A DNA stretch of 35,963 nt, from the NCBI GenBank assembly GCA_030751995.1, contig JASMFB010000006.1:1-35963 (forward strand). Direction: 5' to 3'. The position numbers and the translations under genes were made by a program. This DNA comes from Candidatus Thalassarchaeaceae archaeon (lineage in GTDB: Archaea > Thermoplasmatota > Poseidoniia > Poseidoniales > Thalassarchaeaceae). Of this stretch, positions 16,527 through 26,000 are shown piece by piece (position 1 is the first letter of the stretch; each line of letters begins with the position of its first letter). The notes beneath the pieces are model-generated. The model was not told the origin of the DNA. It saw only the letters and a list, made by a program, of their open reading frames with translations, and ran no database searches.

Positions 16527-18530
16527 TCAATCCCAATTGGTTTGATCTGTATCAAAATCAAAGGTACAACTGCCACCACATGTATCGTTGATGATTCCAG
16601 TCAGAAGGAAGTCCTCAACCATTGCATTGACTTGGATGATGGGTGCAATCTCGTTGTGAGCCTTTCCAGCATCACCTATTGGTGGTGCTGCGTTTGTATC
16701 GGGCATGGCCTCGTAACTTCCATCCCAATAGACGATGGCAGAACCGGTGATTGGACCGTCTGCCACATCGATTCCGTAAGGTGACATCATCGACCCACTG
16801 AGCATTGGAATCCCGGCGGTTCTGGCGGCTCTGTCGGAAGAGAGGCCCGGCACCTGAGCATCGTTCACAGAAATAGTGGAAAGGAAGTTGAATGGTTGAA
16901 TCTGGTCACCGTAGCCTGTCTCTGCGAAGCGCAGCCAAGTCTCAGAATCCGAGGCATCCCACATCTGTTGACATATTCCAATCAACAACGCGCGATCGTT
17001 GCGTTGCGGGTACGCCTGAGGCAGGATGAATCCATCGGAGAATGTCGCATAGTTCGTACTGCGTTCGATGAATGTAGAGAATCCAGAGCCGCCGACCCAA
17101 AGGGCCGCACGGTCAATATCTGGAGAGAATCCTGTGATGCTAGCACCATAGATGCCACCCAATGAATAGCCCATGTAATGCACATCCGAACTGTCGACCA
17201 GATTCGTTCCATTGTAATGCAATTCTGCCAAATCGCTGCACACGCCCTTGAACGTTCGCGCGAGTGCCATTTGATTGACGAGCATCTGCTGTAGACGGTC
17301 CGATTGATGCTCAAAATACTCAGGATTGGCAAGACCCATGAAGACAGTGTCCATGTCAGAGCCCGACCAACCGTAGATGTCGGTGGCCACCATCGCGACC
17401 TCGAATTCTTGCATCCAGCCGAGAGACCAACTCGAGACGGCTGAACGACCATCACCTAGGAAGCCGTGACCGAAGACGACCAGAGGGCCACTCTCATTGT
17501 TGTCAGCTAGAACTTGGGGGATGACGAGCGTAAATGGAATCTCTGCATTTTCGACGAATTGTGGAGTTCCGTTAGCATCTCTACTTATTAGACTGGGTGG
17601 ATTTTGCCATTCGAGATACTGCGGCACAGTGTAGGTACCCTTGATGAGGCGGAAATCATTGTCAAGATCACCGAGCCAATCGGTTTCGACGCTTTCGACG
17701 TTGCAAGCAATTCCTCCTGCACCAAGGCGGTCCAATGCATCCGTGCGCATAGAAATCATTGGGCCAACAATAGAGTCTAGAGAAGCCGTGTGGAAGTTCC
17801 ATGCATCCTTGAGGTTCTCTACATCATGGCCGGATTCATTGAGAGCTTGAATCAGTGAAGCCATCGATGCTTGTCGGGCCTCGACATCTGGAGCATCGGT
17901 TTGGTGACCATCGAGAATCGCCTGGAATGCGGCTGAGGGCGTAACACCCAATCCTGAGATACCGATTCCATACGCAGTGTTGGGCTCTAGGGAACGCAAT
18001 GTTCGGATGAATACGATTGTGGCTGATTCATCATCTGCTCTGGCATCGATCTCGACCCAATGGGCAACCTTCTCTCCCGTGTCCAGATTGAGAAGTGTGG
18101 TCGCGTGTCCAGTTTCCATGGAAAGGCCAATCGAATATTGGTCGGCGACACCTGTGAGATTGGGCAGAGTGCTGAATGCCGTCATAATCTGTGTCGAGGG
18201 ACTCATCCCATCGAGACGATTGAGGGATTCAATTTGGACGCTTTCACCTGAATTGGAGAGAGAACCAGAGACGGGTAAAGTGTTCTCAGCATAGTTCACC
18301 CGAAGCCCAGTCACCGTCGTATTGTCCTCAATTAGGAATGCATCAGAGGGAAATGGTAGCATGCAGTGAAGTGGATTGAGATTGTCACAACCATCGGTAT
18401 GAGGGACAGCAACGAGTTCAATCTTATTCTCTTCAGCCTCGTTTTCAATCATCTCTAATTCAGATGATTCCAAACATCCTGGAAGAATGAGTATAGATAC
18501 GAGAATAAGGGCAATCAATCTGCGATTCAT
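16527..18530 (-). CDS. Secreted lipoprotein, alpha/beta-hydrolase (lipase-like)
   Basis: A 667-residue exported protein. The N-terminus MNRRLIALILVSILILPGC is a lipoprotein signal with the lipobox Cys at about residue 19, so it is probably lipid-anchored outside. An N-terminal region with LHCMLPFPSDAFL resembles the start of large extracellular lipases of bacteria. The hydrolase core follows: VFGHGFLG (oxyanion region) and the nucleophile elbow GYSLGG. A CGGSC pair lies near the C-terminus. Start: ATG 18530, not the GTG at 18563; a TATA-like TTTGATAATGG centred near 18556 would give a leaderless transcript beginning at this ATG. A fatty-ester or polymer substrate is plausible but unproven. 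It converges on the aldehyde dehydrogenase gene with a 6-base gap. Confidence 0.8.
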   Translation of the reverse strand: MNRRLIALILVSILILPGCLESSELEMIENEAEENKIELVAVPHTDGCDNLNPLHCMLPFPSDAFLIEDNTTVTGLRVNYAENTLPVSGSLSNSGESVQIESLNRLDGMSPSTQIMTAFSTLPNLTGVADQYSIGLSMETGHATTLLNLDTGEKVAHWVEIDARADDESATIVFIRTLRSLEPNTAYGIGISGLGVTPSAAFQAILDGHQTDAPDVEARQASMASLIQALNESGHDVENLKDAWNFHTASLDSIVGPMISMRTDALDRLGAGGIACNVESVETDWLGDLDNDFRLIKGTYTVPQYLEWQNPPSLISRDANGTPQFVENAEIPFTLVIPQVLADNNESGPLVVFGHGFLGDGRSAVSSWSLGWMQEFEVAMVATDIYGWSGSDMDTVFMGLANPEYFEHQSDRLQQMLVNQMALARTFKGVCSDLAELHYNGTNLVDSSDVHYMGYSLGGIYGASITGFSPDIDRAALWVGGSGFSTFIERSTNYATFSDGFILPQAYPQRNDRALLIGICQQMWDASDSETWLRFAETGYGDQIQPFNFLSTISVNDAQVPGLSSDRAARTAGIPMLSGSMMSPYGIDVADGPITGSAIVYWDGSYEAMPDTNAAPPIGDAGKAHNEIAPIIQVNAMVEDFLLTGIINDTCGGSCTFDFDTDQTNWD

Positions 18531-18580
18531 GGCTTTGCGAAAGGTCGCGCCATTATCAAACACACCCGATGTAGTTCAGG

Positions 18581-18688
18581 TCAGAGAATTGGGGTACCGC
18601 ACTCGGGGCAAGGCATTCCGGGAAAGAATGCACCAGGCATGAAGCCACATTCTGGGCAAATGGATAGGATATCGTCGATGCCGTCCAT
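18581..18688 (-). CDS. 35-residue double zinc-knuckle protein
   Basis: The ORF track shows a 96-residue frame, but its first 61 codons are low-complexity, cross the opposite gene's start and lack conservation marks. The ATG at 18688 gives a 35-residue protein with two CPxCG knuckles (CPECG at 11-15 and at 27-31), a complete four-cysteine zinc ribbon. A possible AAGGTG ribosome-binding site lies 10 bases upstream, and a TATA-like box is at 18738-18747. One-domain CPxCG zinc 'micro-proteins' of this size are known in haloarchaea, where deletions affect growth and stress phenotypes; the role here is unknown. It lies 50 bases upstream of the lipoprotein hydrolase gene on the same strand and may share its transcript. 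Confidence 0.7.
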   Translation of the reverse strand: MDGIDDILSICPECGFMPGAFFPGMPCPECGTPIL

Positions 18689-18713
18689 GATGGTGGCACA
18701 CCTTCGGGGGCTA

Positions 18714-18732
18714 TGAACCCCTATGGGGTTCA
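18714..18732. repeat. Short perfect hairpin, CC-TAT-GG core
   Basis: TGAACCCC-TAT-GGGGTTCA: 8-bp arms and a 3-base centre, the longest of the seven. It lies between the divergent zinc-knuckle and succinate dehydrogenase genes, 25 bases from the zinc-knuckle start. The ORF track's start for the anchor gene (18723) falls inside it, which argues against that start. Confidence 0.75.
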
Positions 18733-18737
18733 CAGCG

Positions 18738-18747
18738 AAGTATATGG
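18738..18747. promoter_or_regulatory. Shared TATA-like box, sdh operon and zinc-knuckle gene
   Basis: AAGTATATGG reads as a TATA box on both strands. On the plus strand it would start transcription near 18768, a short leader before ATG 18786. On the minus strand it would start near 18715, at the edge of the hairpin. Both placements use the usual 25-27 base spacing and are inferred. Confidence 0.45.
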
Positions 18748-18785
18748 TGGGCAGGCATTGGACGAAGGGTGCGGGGCTTAGACGA

Positions 18786-19631
18786 ATGGGCGAGAAGATT
18801 CCTCTACCCCTGAAGAAGGGGTTTGGCGCCACAGACCGGGTCGATGCGTGGTGGAAGGGGCCCAGTGCCATGGCCTTCTATCTGGGCATCATGGTTGTCT
18901 ATGCGACTTGGCGAGGATTCATGGAGGCTGACTTCTGGATCTTCGCTGACTTCGGTCGCTCCGCTGGAGAACAAACCATGGCCATCGAGAGCAATGGCAG
19001 TCACGTTCTGAGTCCATTGTTCAGTCCTCTCATCGTCCCTGATGAGCACAGTTGGATGCCCGAGGCATTGTGGTGGCTTTCTCCTGCGATGTTCATCCTC
19101 ATCTTCCCTGCTGGATTCCGAGGAACCTGTTACTACTATCGAAAGGCATACTATCGAGCCTTCTTCCAGAATCCTACAGCCTGCGCAGTCGGAAAACCAT
19201 GGAACGAATACAAGGGTGAGACGGGTCTTCTGATTGTCCAGAACTTACATCGCTACTTCTTGTATGCTGCAATTGCCTATCTACCGATTCTCTCCTTCGA
19301 CGTCTACTTGTCGATGCGTTTTGAAGGAGGTAATTGGGGGGTCTCAGTCGGCACTCTCGTTCTTCTGTTGAACGTCGTCATGTTGGCTGGTTACACGTTC
19401 GGATGCCACGCTTTCAGGCACCTTGTTGGAGGGGGTGCGAACCATTGGACAGGGGAATCCGGACCCACCCTTCGATATCGCATGTGGAAGATGTCGACAT
19501 GGTTCAATGAACGCCACAAGGAATGGGCTCTCTACTCTCTGCTCGTGGTGATGTTCGCAGATTTCTATGTCTATGCCTGTACCGATGCCATGTTCGGTTG
19601 GACAGATTACATGTTGTGGGGAGGAATCTGA
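18786..19631 (+). CDS. sdhC: Succinate dehydrogenase membrane anchor, Sdh1-like
   Basis: A single-chain membrane anchor that carries electrons from SdhB to the quinone pool, 281 residues from ATG 18786. Five or six hydrophobic helices are visible. The stretch [15 protein letters not shown], the PTACAV motif, [11 protein letters not shown] and [10 protein letters not shown] match what I know of the actinobacterial Sdh1 anchor (Rv0249c type), and its His residues are candidate heme ligands. This differs from the usual two small SdhC/SdhD chains. The start is uncertain: ATG 18744 and the track's 18723 are in frame. It lies one base before sdhA, so the three genes form an operon. The actinobacterial likeness hints at old gene transfer, to be tested by a tree. 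Confidence 0.8.
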   Translation: MGEKIPLPLKKGFGATDRVDAWWKGPSAMAFYLGIMVVYATWRGFMEADFWIFADFGRSAGEQTMAIESNGSHVLSPLFSPLIVPDEHSWMPEALWWLSPAMFILIFPAGFRGTCYYYRKAYYRAFFQNPTACAVGKPWNEYKGETGLLIVQNLHRYFLYAAIAYLPILSFDVYLSMRFEGGNWGVSVGTLVLLLNVVMLAGYTFGCHAFRHLVGGGANHWTGESGPTLRYRMWKMSTWFNERHKEWALYSLLVVMFADFYVYACTDAMFGWTDYMLWGGI

Positions 19632-19632
19632 G

Positions 19633-21468
19633 ATGTCTGAAGATTACACCACCCATGAGTACGATGTCGTCATCATCGGAGCCGGCGGTGCAGGTCTGCG
19701 AGCAGCAATTGAAGCCACTCGTCAAGGAGCATCGGTTGCTGTCATCTGCAAATCGATGCTCGGCAAGGCGCATACGGTAATGGCTGAAGGCGGGGCGGCA
19801 GCAGCACTTGGGAACAAGGACCCCCGCGACTCTTGGCAAACCCATTTTCGGGACACCATGAAGGGTGGCAAATATCTGAATGATTGGCGGATGGCAGAGA
19901 TTCACGCGAAAGAAAGTCCTGACCGAATTCGGGAACTCGAACAATGGGGGGCTATCTTTGATCGGACCCCGGACGGCCTGACCAATCAACGCAACTTCGG
20001 AGGCCACACCTATCCACGTCTGGCTCACATTGGTGATGCCACGGGCCTAGAGTTGATTCGAACCCTCCAAGAACGAGGAATTCACACTGGCATGGAGGTT
20101 TTCATGGAGTACACGGTTCGTAATTTGTTCAAAACCGATGGGCGACTATCTGGATGCTTTGCCTACAACCGAGTCGATGGATCACTTCACGTCTTCAAGG
20201 CCAAGGCAACTGTCCTCGCCACGGGTGGAATCACCCGATGCTGGGCGGTCTGCTCTGGTTCTTGGGAATACACCGGCGAGGGGCATGCACTTGCCTATTG
20301 GGCGGGAGCGGAAATGGGCGATATGGAATTCGTTCAATTCCACCCTACAGGTATGATTTGGCCACCCAGCGTTCGTGGCATCCTTGTGACCGAAGGTGTG
20401 CGGGGAGAAGGAGGAATGCTCACCAATTCTGAAGGTGAACGCTTCATGTTCAACTACGTTCCAGAGATGTATCGAGATGAATTTGCGGATACTGAGGACG
20501 AAGCAATGGATTGGGTTAATTCAATTGTCGCTGATGAAACTCCCAGCGCACGACGTCCTCCCGAATTGTTGACACGTGACGTGGTTGCCAAAGCCATCAA
20601 TTCAGAGCGCGAAGCTGGGCGGGCTAGCAAACACGGTGGTGCGTATCTCAACATCTCTTGGCGACCTGAAGAACAGGTGAAGAAGAAGTTGCCAGGAATG
20701 TATCATCAGTTCATGGAATTGGCAGCTGTAGACATTACGAAGGAACCGATGGAAGTTGGGCCAACAGCACACTACGTCATGGGCGGTGTAAAGGTCAACC
20801 CAGTGACACAAGAATCTACAGTGCCGGGTCTGTACGCTGCAGGTGAAGCGGCCACGGGTCTGCATGGTGCCAACCGTCTGGGGGGTAATTCCCTCTCGGA
20901 TCTAATCACTTTCGGGAAGCGAGCTGGACAATATGCTGCGGAAGCCGCAGCAAAAACGGAGTCGTTTGCTGACATAGATCAAACAGAGATTGAGCAGGTC
21001 ATCTCAGACACTCTTGCACCTCTGTCACGCGAGGGTGGAGAGAATCCAGCCAAGGTCGTCGAGGATTTACGTGAAATGATGCAAGAGAAAGTAGGTATCA
21101 TCCGTCAAGGTCAACAACTGCAGGAAGCAATTGATGATCTCGAAGCATTTCGCCAACGTGAGACTGCGACCTCACCAGGAGGTACCCGAATCTACAACCC
21201 AGGATGGCATCAAGCACTGGAGATTGGCGCCATGATTGACATCAGCAAAATGTGCACAATCGCGGCCTTGGCTCGTGAAGAGAGTCGCGGCGGCCACACT
21301 CGTCTGGATTTCCCCACACCGAATCATGGACACTGGGGGAAAATCAACAGCGTCATCGTGATGAACTCAGAGGGCGATATGGAATTGAATCATGTGAAGT
21401 ATCCACCAATTACTGACGATCTCAAGGAATTGCTCGATGCCGATGACTTACACGAGGAGGAAGAATGA
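19633..21468 (+). CDS. sdhA: Succinate dehydrogenase flavoprotein subunit
   Basis: Oxidises succinate to fumarate with covalently bound FAD, on the cytoplasmic face of the membrane. The true start is ATG 19633, giving 611 residues; the track's longer frame overlaps the anchor gene. Seen: the dinucleotide motif [14 protein letters not shown], His47 in AHTVMAEGG (the covalent FAD-linking histidine position), HPTG near 237, the active-site region [17 protein letters not shown], and [18 protein letters not shown]. The C-terminal helical domain includes the usual RGGHTR motif. A GGGAGGA ribosome-binding site lies just before the start. It is one base downstream of the anchor gene and overlaps the sdhB region by close spacing, so expression is coupled. 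Confidence 0.96.
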   Translation: MSEDYTTHEYDVVIIGAGGAGLRAAIEATRQGASVAVICKSMLGKAHTVMAEGGAAAALGNKDPRDSWQTHFRDTMKGGKYLNDWRMAEIHAKESPDRIRELEQWGAIFDRTPDGLTNQRNFGGHTYPRLAHIGDATGLELIRTLQERGIHTGMEVFMEYTVRNLFKTDGRLSGCFAYNRVDGSLHVFKAKATVLATGGITRCWAVCSGSWEYTGEGHALAYWAGAEMGDMEFVQFHPTGMIWPPSVRGILVTEGVRGEGGMLTNSEGERFMFNYVPEMYRDEFADTEDEAMDWVNSIVADETPSARRPPELLTRDVVAKAINSEREAGRASKHGGAYLNISWRPEEQVKKKLPGMYHQFMELAAVDITKEPMEVGPTAHYVMGGVKVNPVTQESTVPGLYAAGEAATGLHGANRLGGNSLSDLITFGKRAGQYAAEAAAKTESFADIDQTEIEQVISDTLAPLSREGGENPAKVVEDLREMMQEKVGIIRQGQQLQEAIDDLEAFRQRETATSPGGTRIYNPGWHQALEIGAMIDISKMCTIAALAREESRGGHTRLDFPTPNHGHWGKINSVIVMNSEGDMELNHVKYPPITDDLKELLDADDLHEEEE

Positions 21469-21469
21469 G

Positions 21470-22231
21470 ATGGTTGAGGATGTGACCTTCCGAGTATTCC
21501 GCGGCGAACCTGACGAAGATGGTGTGCCCACAGGGGAGATGATTGACTACACTGTCGGGATGGATGAGGGCATGGTTGTTCTCGATGTCATTCACCAAAT
21601 CCAAGCAGAGCATGCGCCAGACCTATCTTGTCGCTGGAATTGCAAGGCTGGAAAATGTGGCTCCTGCAGTGCAGAAGTCAATGGTAAGCCTAGACTGATG
21701 TGCATGACACGTATGGAGGACATCATGGAAGAGACGTCGGAGAATACTCCAGTGATCGTCAAGCCGATGCAGGCCTTCCCACTCACCAAGGATTTGGTGA
21801 CCGATGTACAGTGGGCCTATGACCTAAACAAAACCATCACACCCCTCAGAGGTCCAGATGAAATGGATTGGAAATTCGACCAAATTGAAGCGGACCGAGT
21901 TCAGGAGTTTCGCTCTTGCATCGAATGTATGCTCTGCGTCAACACTTGTCACGTCATGAGGGAACACCAATTGTTCGACGAATTTGCAGGTCCTCGCTTC
22001 TTTGTACGATTGGCCAATCTCGAGATGCATCCAATGGATGAAGAAAATCGCCTAGAGATGATTAAGGATGATTTTGGAATCGGGTATTGTAACATCACAC
22101 GATGTTGCACCGAGGTTTGTCCAGCTGGAATTAATATCACAGACAACGCAATCATTCCCCTAAAGGAACGTGTCGTTACAGAATATTATGATCCAATTGC
22201 AATGATTGCAAAGAAGATTGGGCTGCGTTGA
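21470..22231 (+). CDS. sdhB: Succinate dehydrogenase iron-sulfur subunit
   Basis: Passes electrons from FAD to quinone through three Fe-S clusters. The 253-residue frame from ATG 21470 has the plant-type 2Fe-2S set (CRWNCKAGKCGSC then C of RLMC), and the C-terminal ferredoxin-like motifs CIECMLCVNTC and CTEVCPAGI for the 4Fe-4S and 3Fe-4S clusters. The start is supported by the GAGGAGG site that spans the end of sdhA; the track's 21437 start lies within sdhA. The stop of sdhA and this start are one base apart. It is the last gene of the operon; the hairpin terminator downstream serves mainly the opposite strand. Confidence 0.96.
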   Translation: MVEDVTFRVFRGEPDEDGVPTGEMIDYTVGMDEGMVVLDVIHQIQAEHAPDLSCRWNCKAGKCGSCSAEVNGKPRLMCMTRMEDIMEETSENTPVIVKPMQAFPLTKDLVTDVQWAYDLNKTITPLRGPDEMDWKFDQIEADRVQEFRSCIECMLCVNTCHVMREHQLFDEFAGPRFFVRLANLEMHPMDEENRLEMIKDDFGIGYCNITRCCTEVCPAGINITDNAIIPLKERVVTEYYDPIAMIAKKIGLR

Positions 22232-22261
22232 TTCAATGCAGCACTAATTGATTAATAATTG

Positions 22262-22307
22262 AATTAAAAAAGGCCCGCCAGAGGCACCGAAGCGCCTCTG
22301 ACGAGCC
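22262..22307 (-). terminator. Hairpin plus T-tract terminator for the MC1 gene
   Basis: A 14-position stem (12 pairs, two mismatches) with an 8-base loop at 22272-22307. On the minus strand it is followed by TTTTTTAATTC. It lies 45 bases after the MC1 stop. It also sits between convergent genes, so it can block sdhB read-through, but on the plus strand no T-tract follows. Confidence 0.8.
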
Positions 22308-22352
22308 TGTGTGTCATCTTGTGGTTACCGAATCAGATTCTTTCGTTTCTAA

Positions 22353-22622
22353 TCACAGGTGGTCAACGCGCTGCTTCTTGACGTTGGCTTTCTTGATCAT
22401 GCCCGCCTTCTTCAGCCATGCCGGCGCTGAGTCCGGTGGTTTCACCATTTGTGTCCAACCCTTGAAGACGTGAACACGCTTGGTTCCACGCTCTCTCAGG
22501 TGTATGTCGGTCGCGCCACGAGTGGCTGCCTTCAAAGCCGCGCCACGGGGCTGGCGGCTTGCGAAGACCTGGCTTGTGTCTTTTCCGCCCTTCATCAGGA
22601 CGAAGTATTTCTTTTCTCCCAT
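22353..22622 (-). CDS. MC1-family chromatin protein
   Basis: A small basic DNA-binding and DNA-bending protein that compacts the chromosome in many euryarchaea, first known from Methanosarcina. The 89-residue frame matches the family almost end to end: KYFVLMKGG, then RQPRGAALKAATRG, LRERGTKRVHVFKGW, and a basic tail (KKANVKKQRVDHL). ATG 22622 has GAGGTG at 22630-22635 with a 7-base spacer. A possible TATA stretch (GTATAGCG, minus) lies near 22687. The strong terminator downstream fits a highly expressed single gene. This is a good marker for the archaeal origin of the window. Confidence 0.93.
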   Translation of the reverse strand: MGEKKYFVLMKGGKDTSQVFASRQPRGAALKAATRGATDIHLRERGTKRVHVFKGWTQMVKPPDSAPAWLKKAGMIKKANVKKQRVDHL

Positions 22623-23082
22623 AGAGTATCACCTCTAATTCCCACGCTCTTCAGGCCCACCTTAAGGGTTACCCTACCTAAACGCTATACTGCGCCCCAA
22701 AAGGGGGTTTTTTCTATTTTCGGCCATCTGTGGAATATTGCACGCAGGACATCGAAAATGATGGATTTCAGTGTAAAAAACTGAAACTTATTCACCCATT
22801 CTCTTGAAGGCTTAGCAGTACAACGATTCACTGAAAAACGGAATGATTTGGAGAATGATTGTATTCGAAAGTATATGCGATTGAGCAGAGGGTGGTTGGG
22901 AAATGTTGTGGAAAATTTCCACCACGACTACCTAAACGGGCCCTTGTATTTGATAATGCTAGAATCGACTCAGGAATGGGTGGCTCCAAATTGAGGGATT
23001 GGAATCTACTCAATGCGCGAATGAATCTAGGTGTTGGGATCAGCTGGTCTCAATCATCTACAATAATCAATAATTAATTGGA
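22623..23082. other. 460-base gap: MC1 promoter and palindromes, no clear gene
   Basis: The left part holds the MC1 leader and promoter. CCCC-AAAA-GGGG at 22695-22706 is followed on the plus strand by six T, terminator-like, although no plus gene ends nearby. A perfect 15-base palindrome GTGGAAA-A-TTTCCAC lies at 22908-22922, with a near-copy of its left arm at 22892-22904 that could form a competing hairpin. A TATA-like AAGTATATGCG lies at 22869-22879. The ORFs in the track here (22859 plus, 22828 minus) show no family features and are not called. A short non-coding RNA is possible but unproven. Confidence 0.5.
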
Positions 23083-26000
23083 TTATTCTTCCTCGTTAAT
23101 GATATCAAGAATCTCCGCATCGGTGCTCTGTTTTACATTCTCTGTACGGTGGATATCAATCTGTTCTTGAGTCCAACCAGCAGCAAGCAATTGTTCATCA
23201 CTCCATGCTTCCGTTTCCCGAGTTTGTAATCCAGCCATTTCAGTGAGGATATCGTCTGAGATATCTTCATCTCTCTTGGCCCAGACATCGTCAGGCAATT
23301 CATCGTCTTCCTCAATGGGCATATCTTCCCGACGGCCAATCAGTATCGATGTGAGTGCGATTAGCAATAGGAGAGCAACAGAAATTCCAATAATCGTGAT
23401 TGTCGATGATGGGTTGTCCACACCTTGCTGAGTGGTGTTTTCTTCATTCGAAGTATCCGATGGAGCCTCGCGCGCGCGTAGGAGAACTGATTCTGATACA
23501 GAGAGTGATGTCTGATCGAGGCAAGCGAAGTAGAGTGTGTGATTTGCTTCTGAGCGACCGGGTGGAATCCACGATTGAGACCACAAACCATCTGCATCGG
23601 GACGATAAATCTCTGAAAACAATGTTATCTCATCTTCATCTTTCAACAAAATCGAGCATTCCATGTTCTCCATTCCATCGACATCAGATATTTCGACAAT
23701 CAATGTTGTCTCATTTCCGGAAATCAATTCAGTGGGCATGGCTGAGAAATCCAATTCTGGCTCAGAACCTCTCAATTCAAAACTCAATGTTTCTGAAAGC
23801 CCGGTTATTCCATCGATGTCTCTGAGATTCACGACCAATTCTACAGTTCCCAATGACCAAGTCAAGAGATATTCCGAATTGAGATTCATTCGATAATATT
23901 GGGTGTGTTGTCCAGTTCCAGGGGCACAGGGTGCAGGTGGAACCCCCTGTTCAAAGAAAATTGAACTAAATACACTAGATGTAGGGCCAGCAGGACCCAA
24001 GCGAATACCTGCGTACTGTATGGGGCGGCCTCCTGTAATTCCCACCCAAATATCCGTACCTTCAGCACCCCGATTTATTGTGTCAACCAACATGTCATTC
24101 ACACAAAGTTTGGGTGTTGAGATGGTTGGAGGTTTTAGGAAAACTGGGCGGGTCCAAGTCCACTGCATTTCAGCCCAAATGCCGTCGGTAATTTGTGTCG
24201 TAATGGTAGCATCTCCAGATTCTAGTCCTGGTGGTGCGGTGGCCAAATCGCCTTCAAGTGATTGAATTCCGGCACCAGGCCATTCAATGATTGTCGATAT
24301 GGGATAATCGATATCTGGGTCATCTTCGTCGATGATGCGGACCTCAACAAAATCATCTGCACCATCAAGATACGACTGATCTGAGATAAAGAATTCAGCA
24401 CTTGGGGCGAGGTCAATGGGCGTCAGGCTGCGATTCGCCCATTCGGTTCCATCTGCATGAAGACTGATTGCAACAGGGTCTAGCGAACCACCTGCTTCTG
24501 GATTCCAAGAAGTCTGGTAACAGGTTTGACTGCCGCTGGTGCTGGATACAGAAGGGGTTGGCAATTCATCCCCATCGACTCGGATAGATGGGGCCTCAGT
24601 CTCGTTGTTGTGGTCCAAATCAATCACACATGCAGTCATCGCGTGTTCCCTTCCACGAACCCACCCTGATGTACCATGAATGGGGGGATCTATACCAAGC
24701 CAAGGCGCCAAGTCAGCCCCTTCGACATGAACACCATACCATGTTGCACTCGCATCTGTGATATTGAATGCGGCATCCCAAAAAGACTCATCCTGTAACT
24801 CCTGTGCATCCTGAACAACCCAATAGATATCCACACTGTCGAGTGGGGCATCAGTGGGAAGGGAGATTGCTGCGGTCCAAATCACTCCATCATTCTGTGA
24901 AGTGGCAGTGATGGGGATGTATGTCGGATTGCTAGAATTGTTGTAACGCCAAGACAAGGTTGCTCCAGCGATACCGAAATCATCTGTGACTGTGATTCGG
25001 CAAATCACGACTCCTCCACGTGTTGCCGTCGTCGTTGAACATGTCAATTCATCAATGATTGGCGGTGAGTTGATTTCGATGTTCAACAACGCAAGATTGT
25101 TGTCAACAACGCGTTCAGGATGTGCGTCTCCTGGAATCCAACGAACTAGGAATTCGACAAACCCAGTTCGAACCGGAGTGACGTTGATGGGTAATATGAG
25201 ACGACTCCCTGCATCATTACCCCCTGGAATGGTCATCGAATGATTGGCCAAGAGAAGATTGTTCTGTCGATCCCTCACTTCAAGGAAGCCGGTAGCTATG
25301 CCAGGGGCGAGGTTCTCCAAGAGTACCTCTAGCGTTCCGTTTTCCCCAATGGACAAACGTTCGGAGGTGCGGACTTCGGAGACGTTGACATCGTGCAGAC
25401 GATCGCCGTATGCAGCCATCTTTGGGTCTCCAACCACGGTACCCATCCAAGAGAGGAGAACGTTTGATGCCGCATAACATTCGACCATCGTGTAGCCATC
25501 TGCATAACACGAGAACAATTGTTCTGGATTCGAAATTGCAGAGAGATAGGGTTCGTAGACATATCCTTTGACACCGGAGACGCCGTCATCGAGCAAATCG
25601 GCAACTAAACTCTGACCATAGCTCGAGTTGAGCACGAATGTGCGGCCACCTGTACTCACGGCTGTCTCTGCAATACTGCCATCTAACCAAGTGAAGTGAG
25701 GTCGAATTGGATATAGTTTCAGCGTATCAAAGAAAATAGAGCCATTGTATGTTCCATCGGTGAATTCGGCAACATGTCGAACGGCGAAACTTGTTGCAGC
25801 CGCATCGGGACGGAATCGGAGTTGACGGTTCTGCCAATCATCAGAGAAAGAGTGATCATCGGATCTGTTCAGAGATAAGGAATTGCCATTCGCATCGAAT
25901 GCTTCAACTTCTAGCCACCAATCGCCTTCAACCCAGCCCTCTCTCATTGAATATCCATCAAGAACCCAAGCATGTCCTTCTAGGTCCGTATCGATGTCAA

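Noticed and set aside
22859-23077. 72-residue plus-strand ORF and its minus counterpart (22828-23013)
   Set aside because: No recognisable motif, no ribosome-binding site and a palindrome inside it; treated as non-coding.
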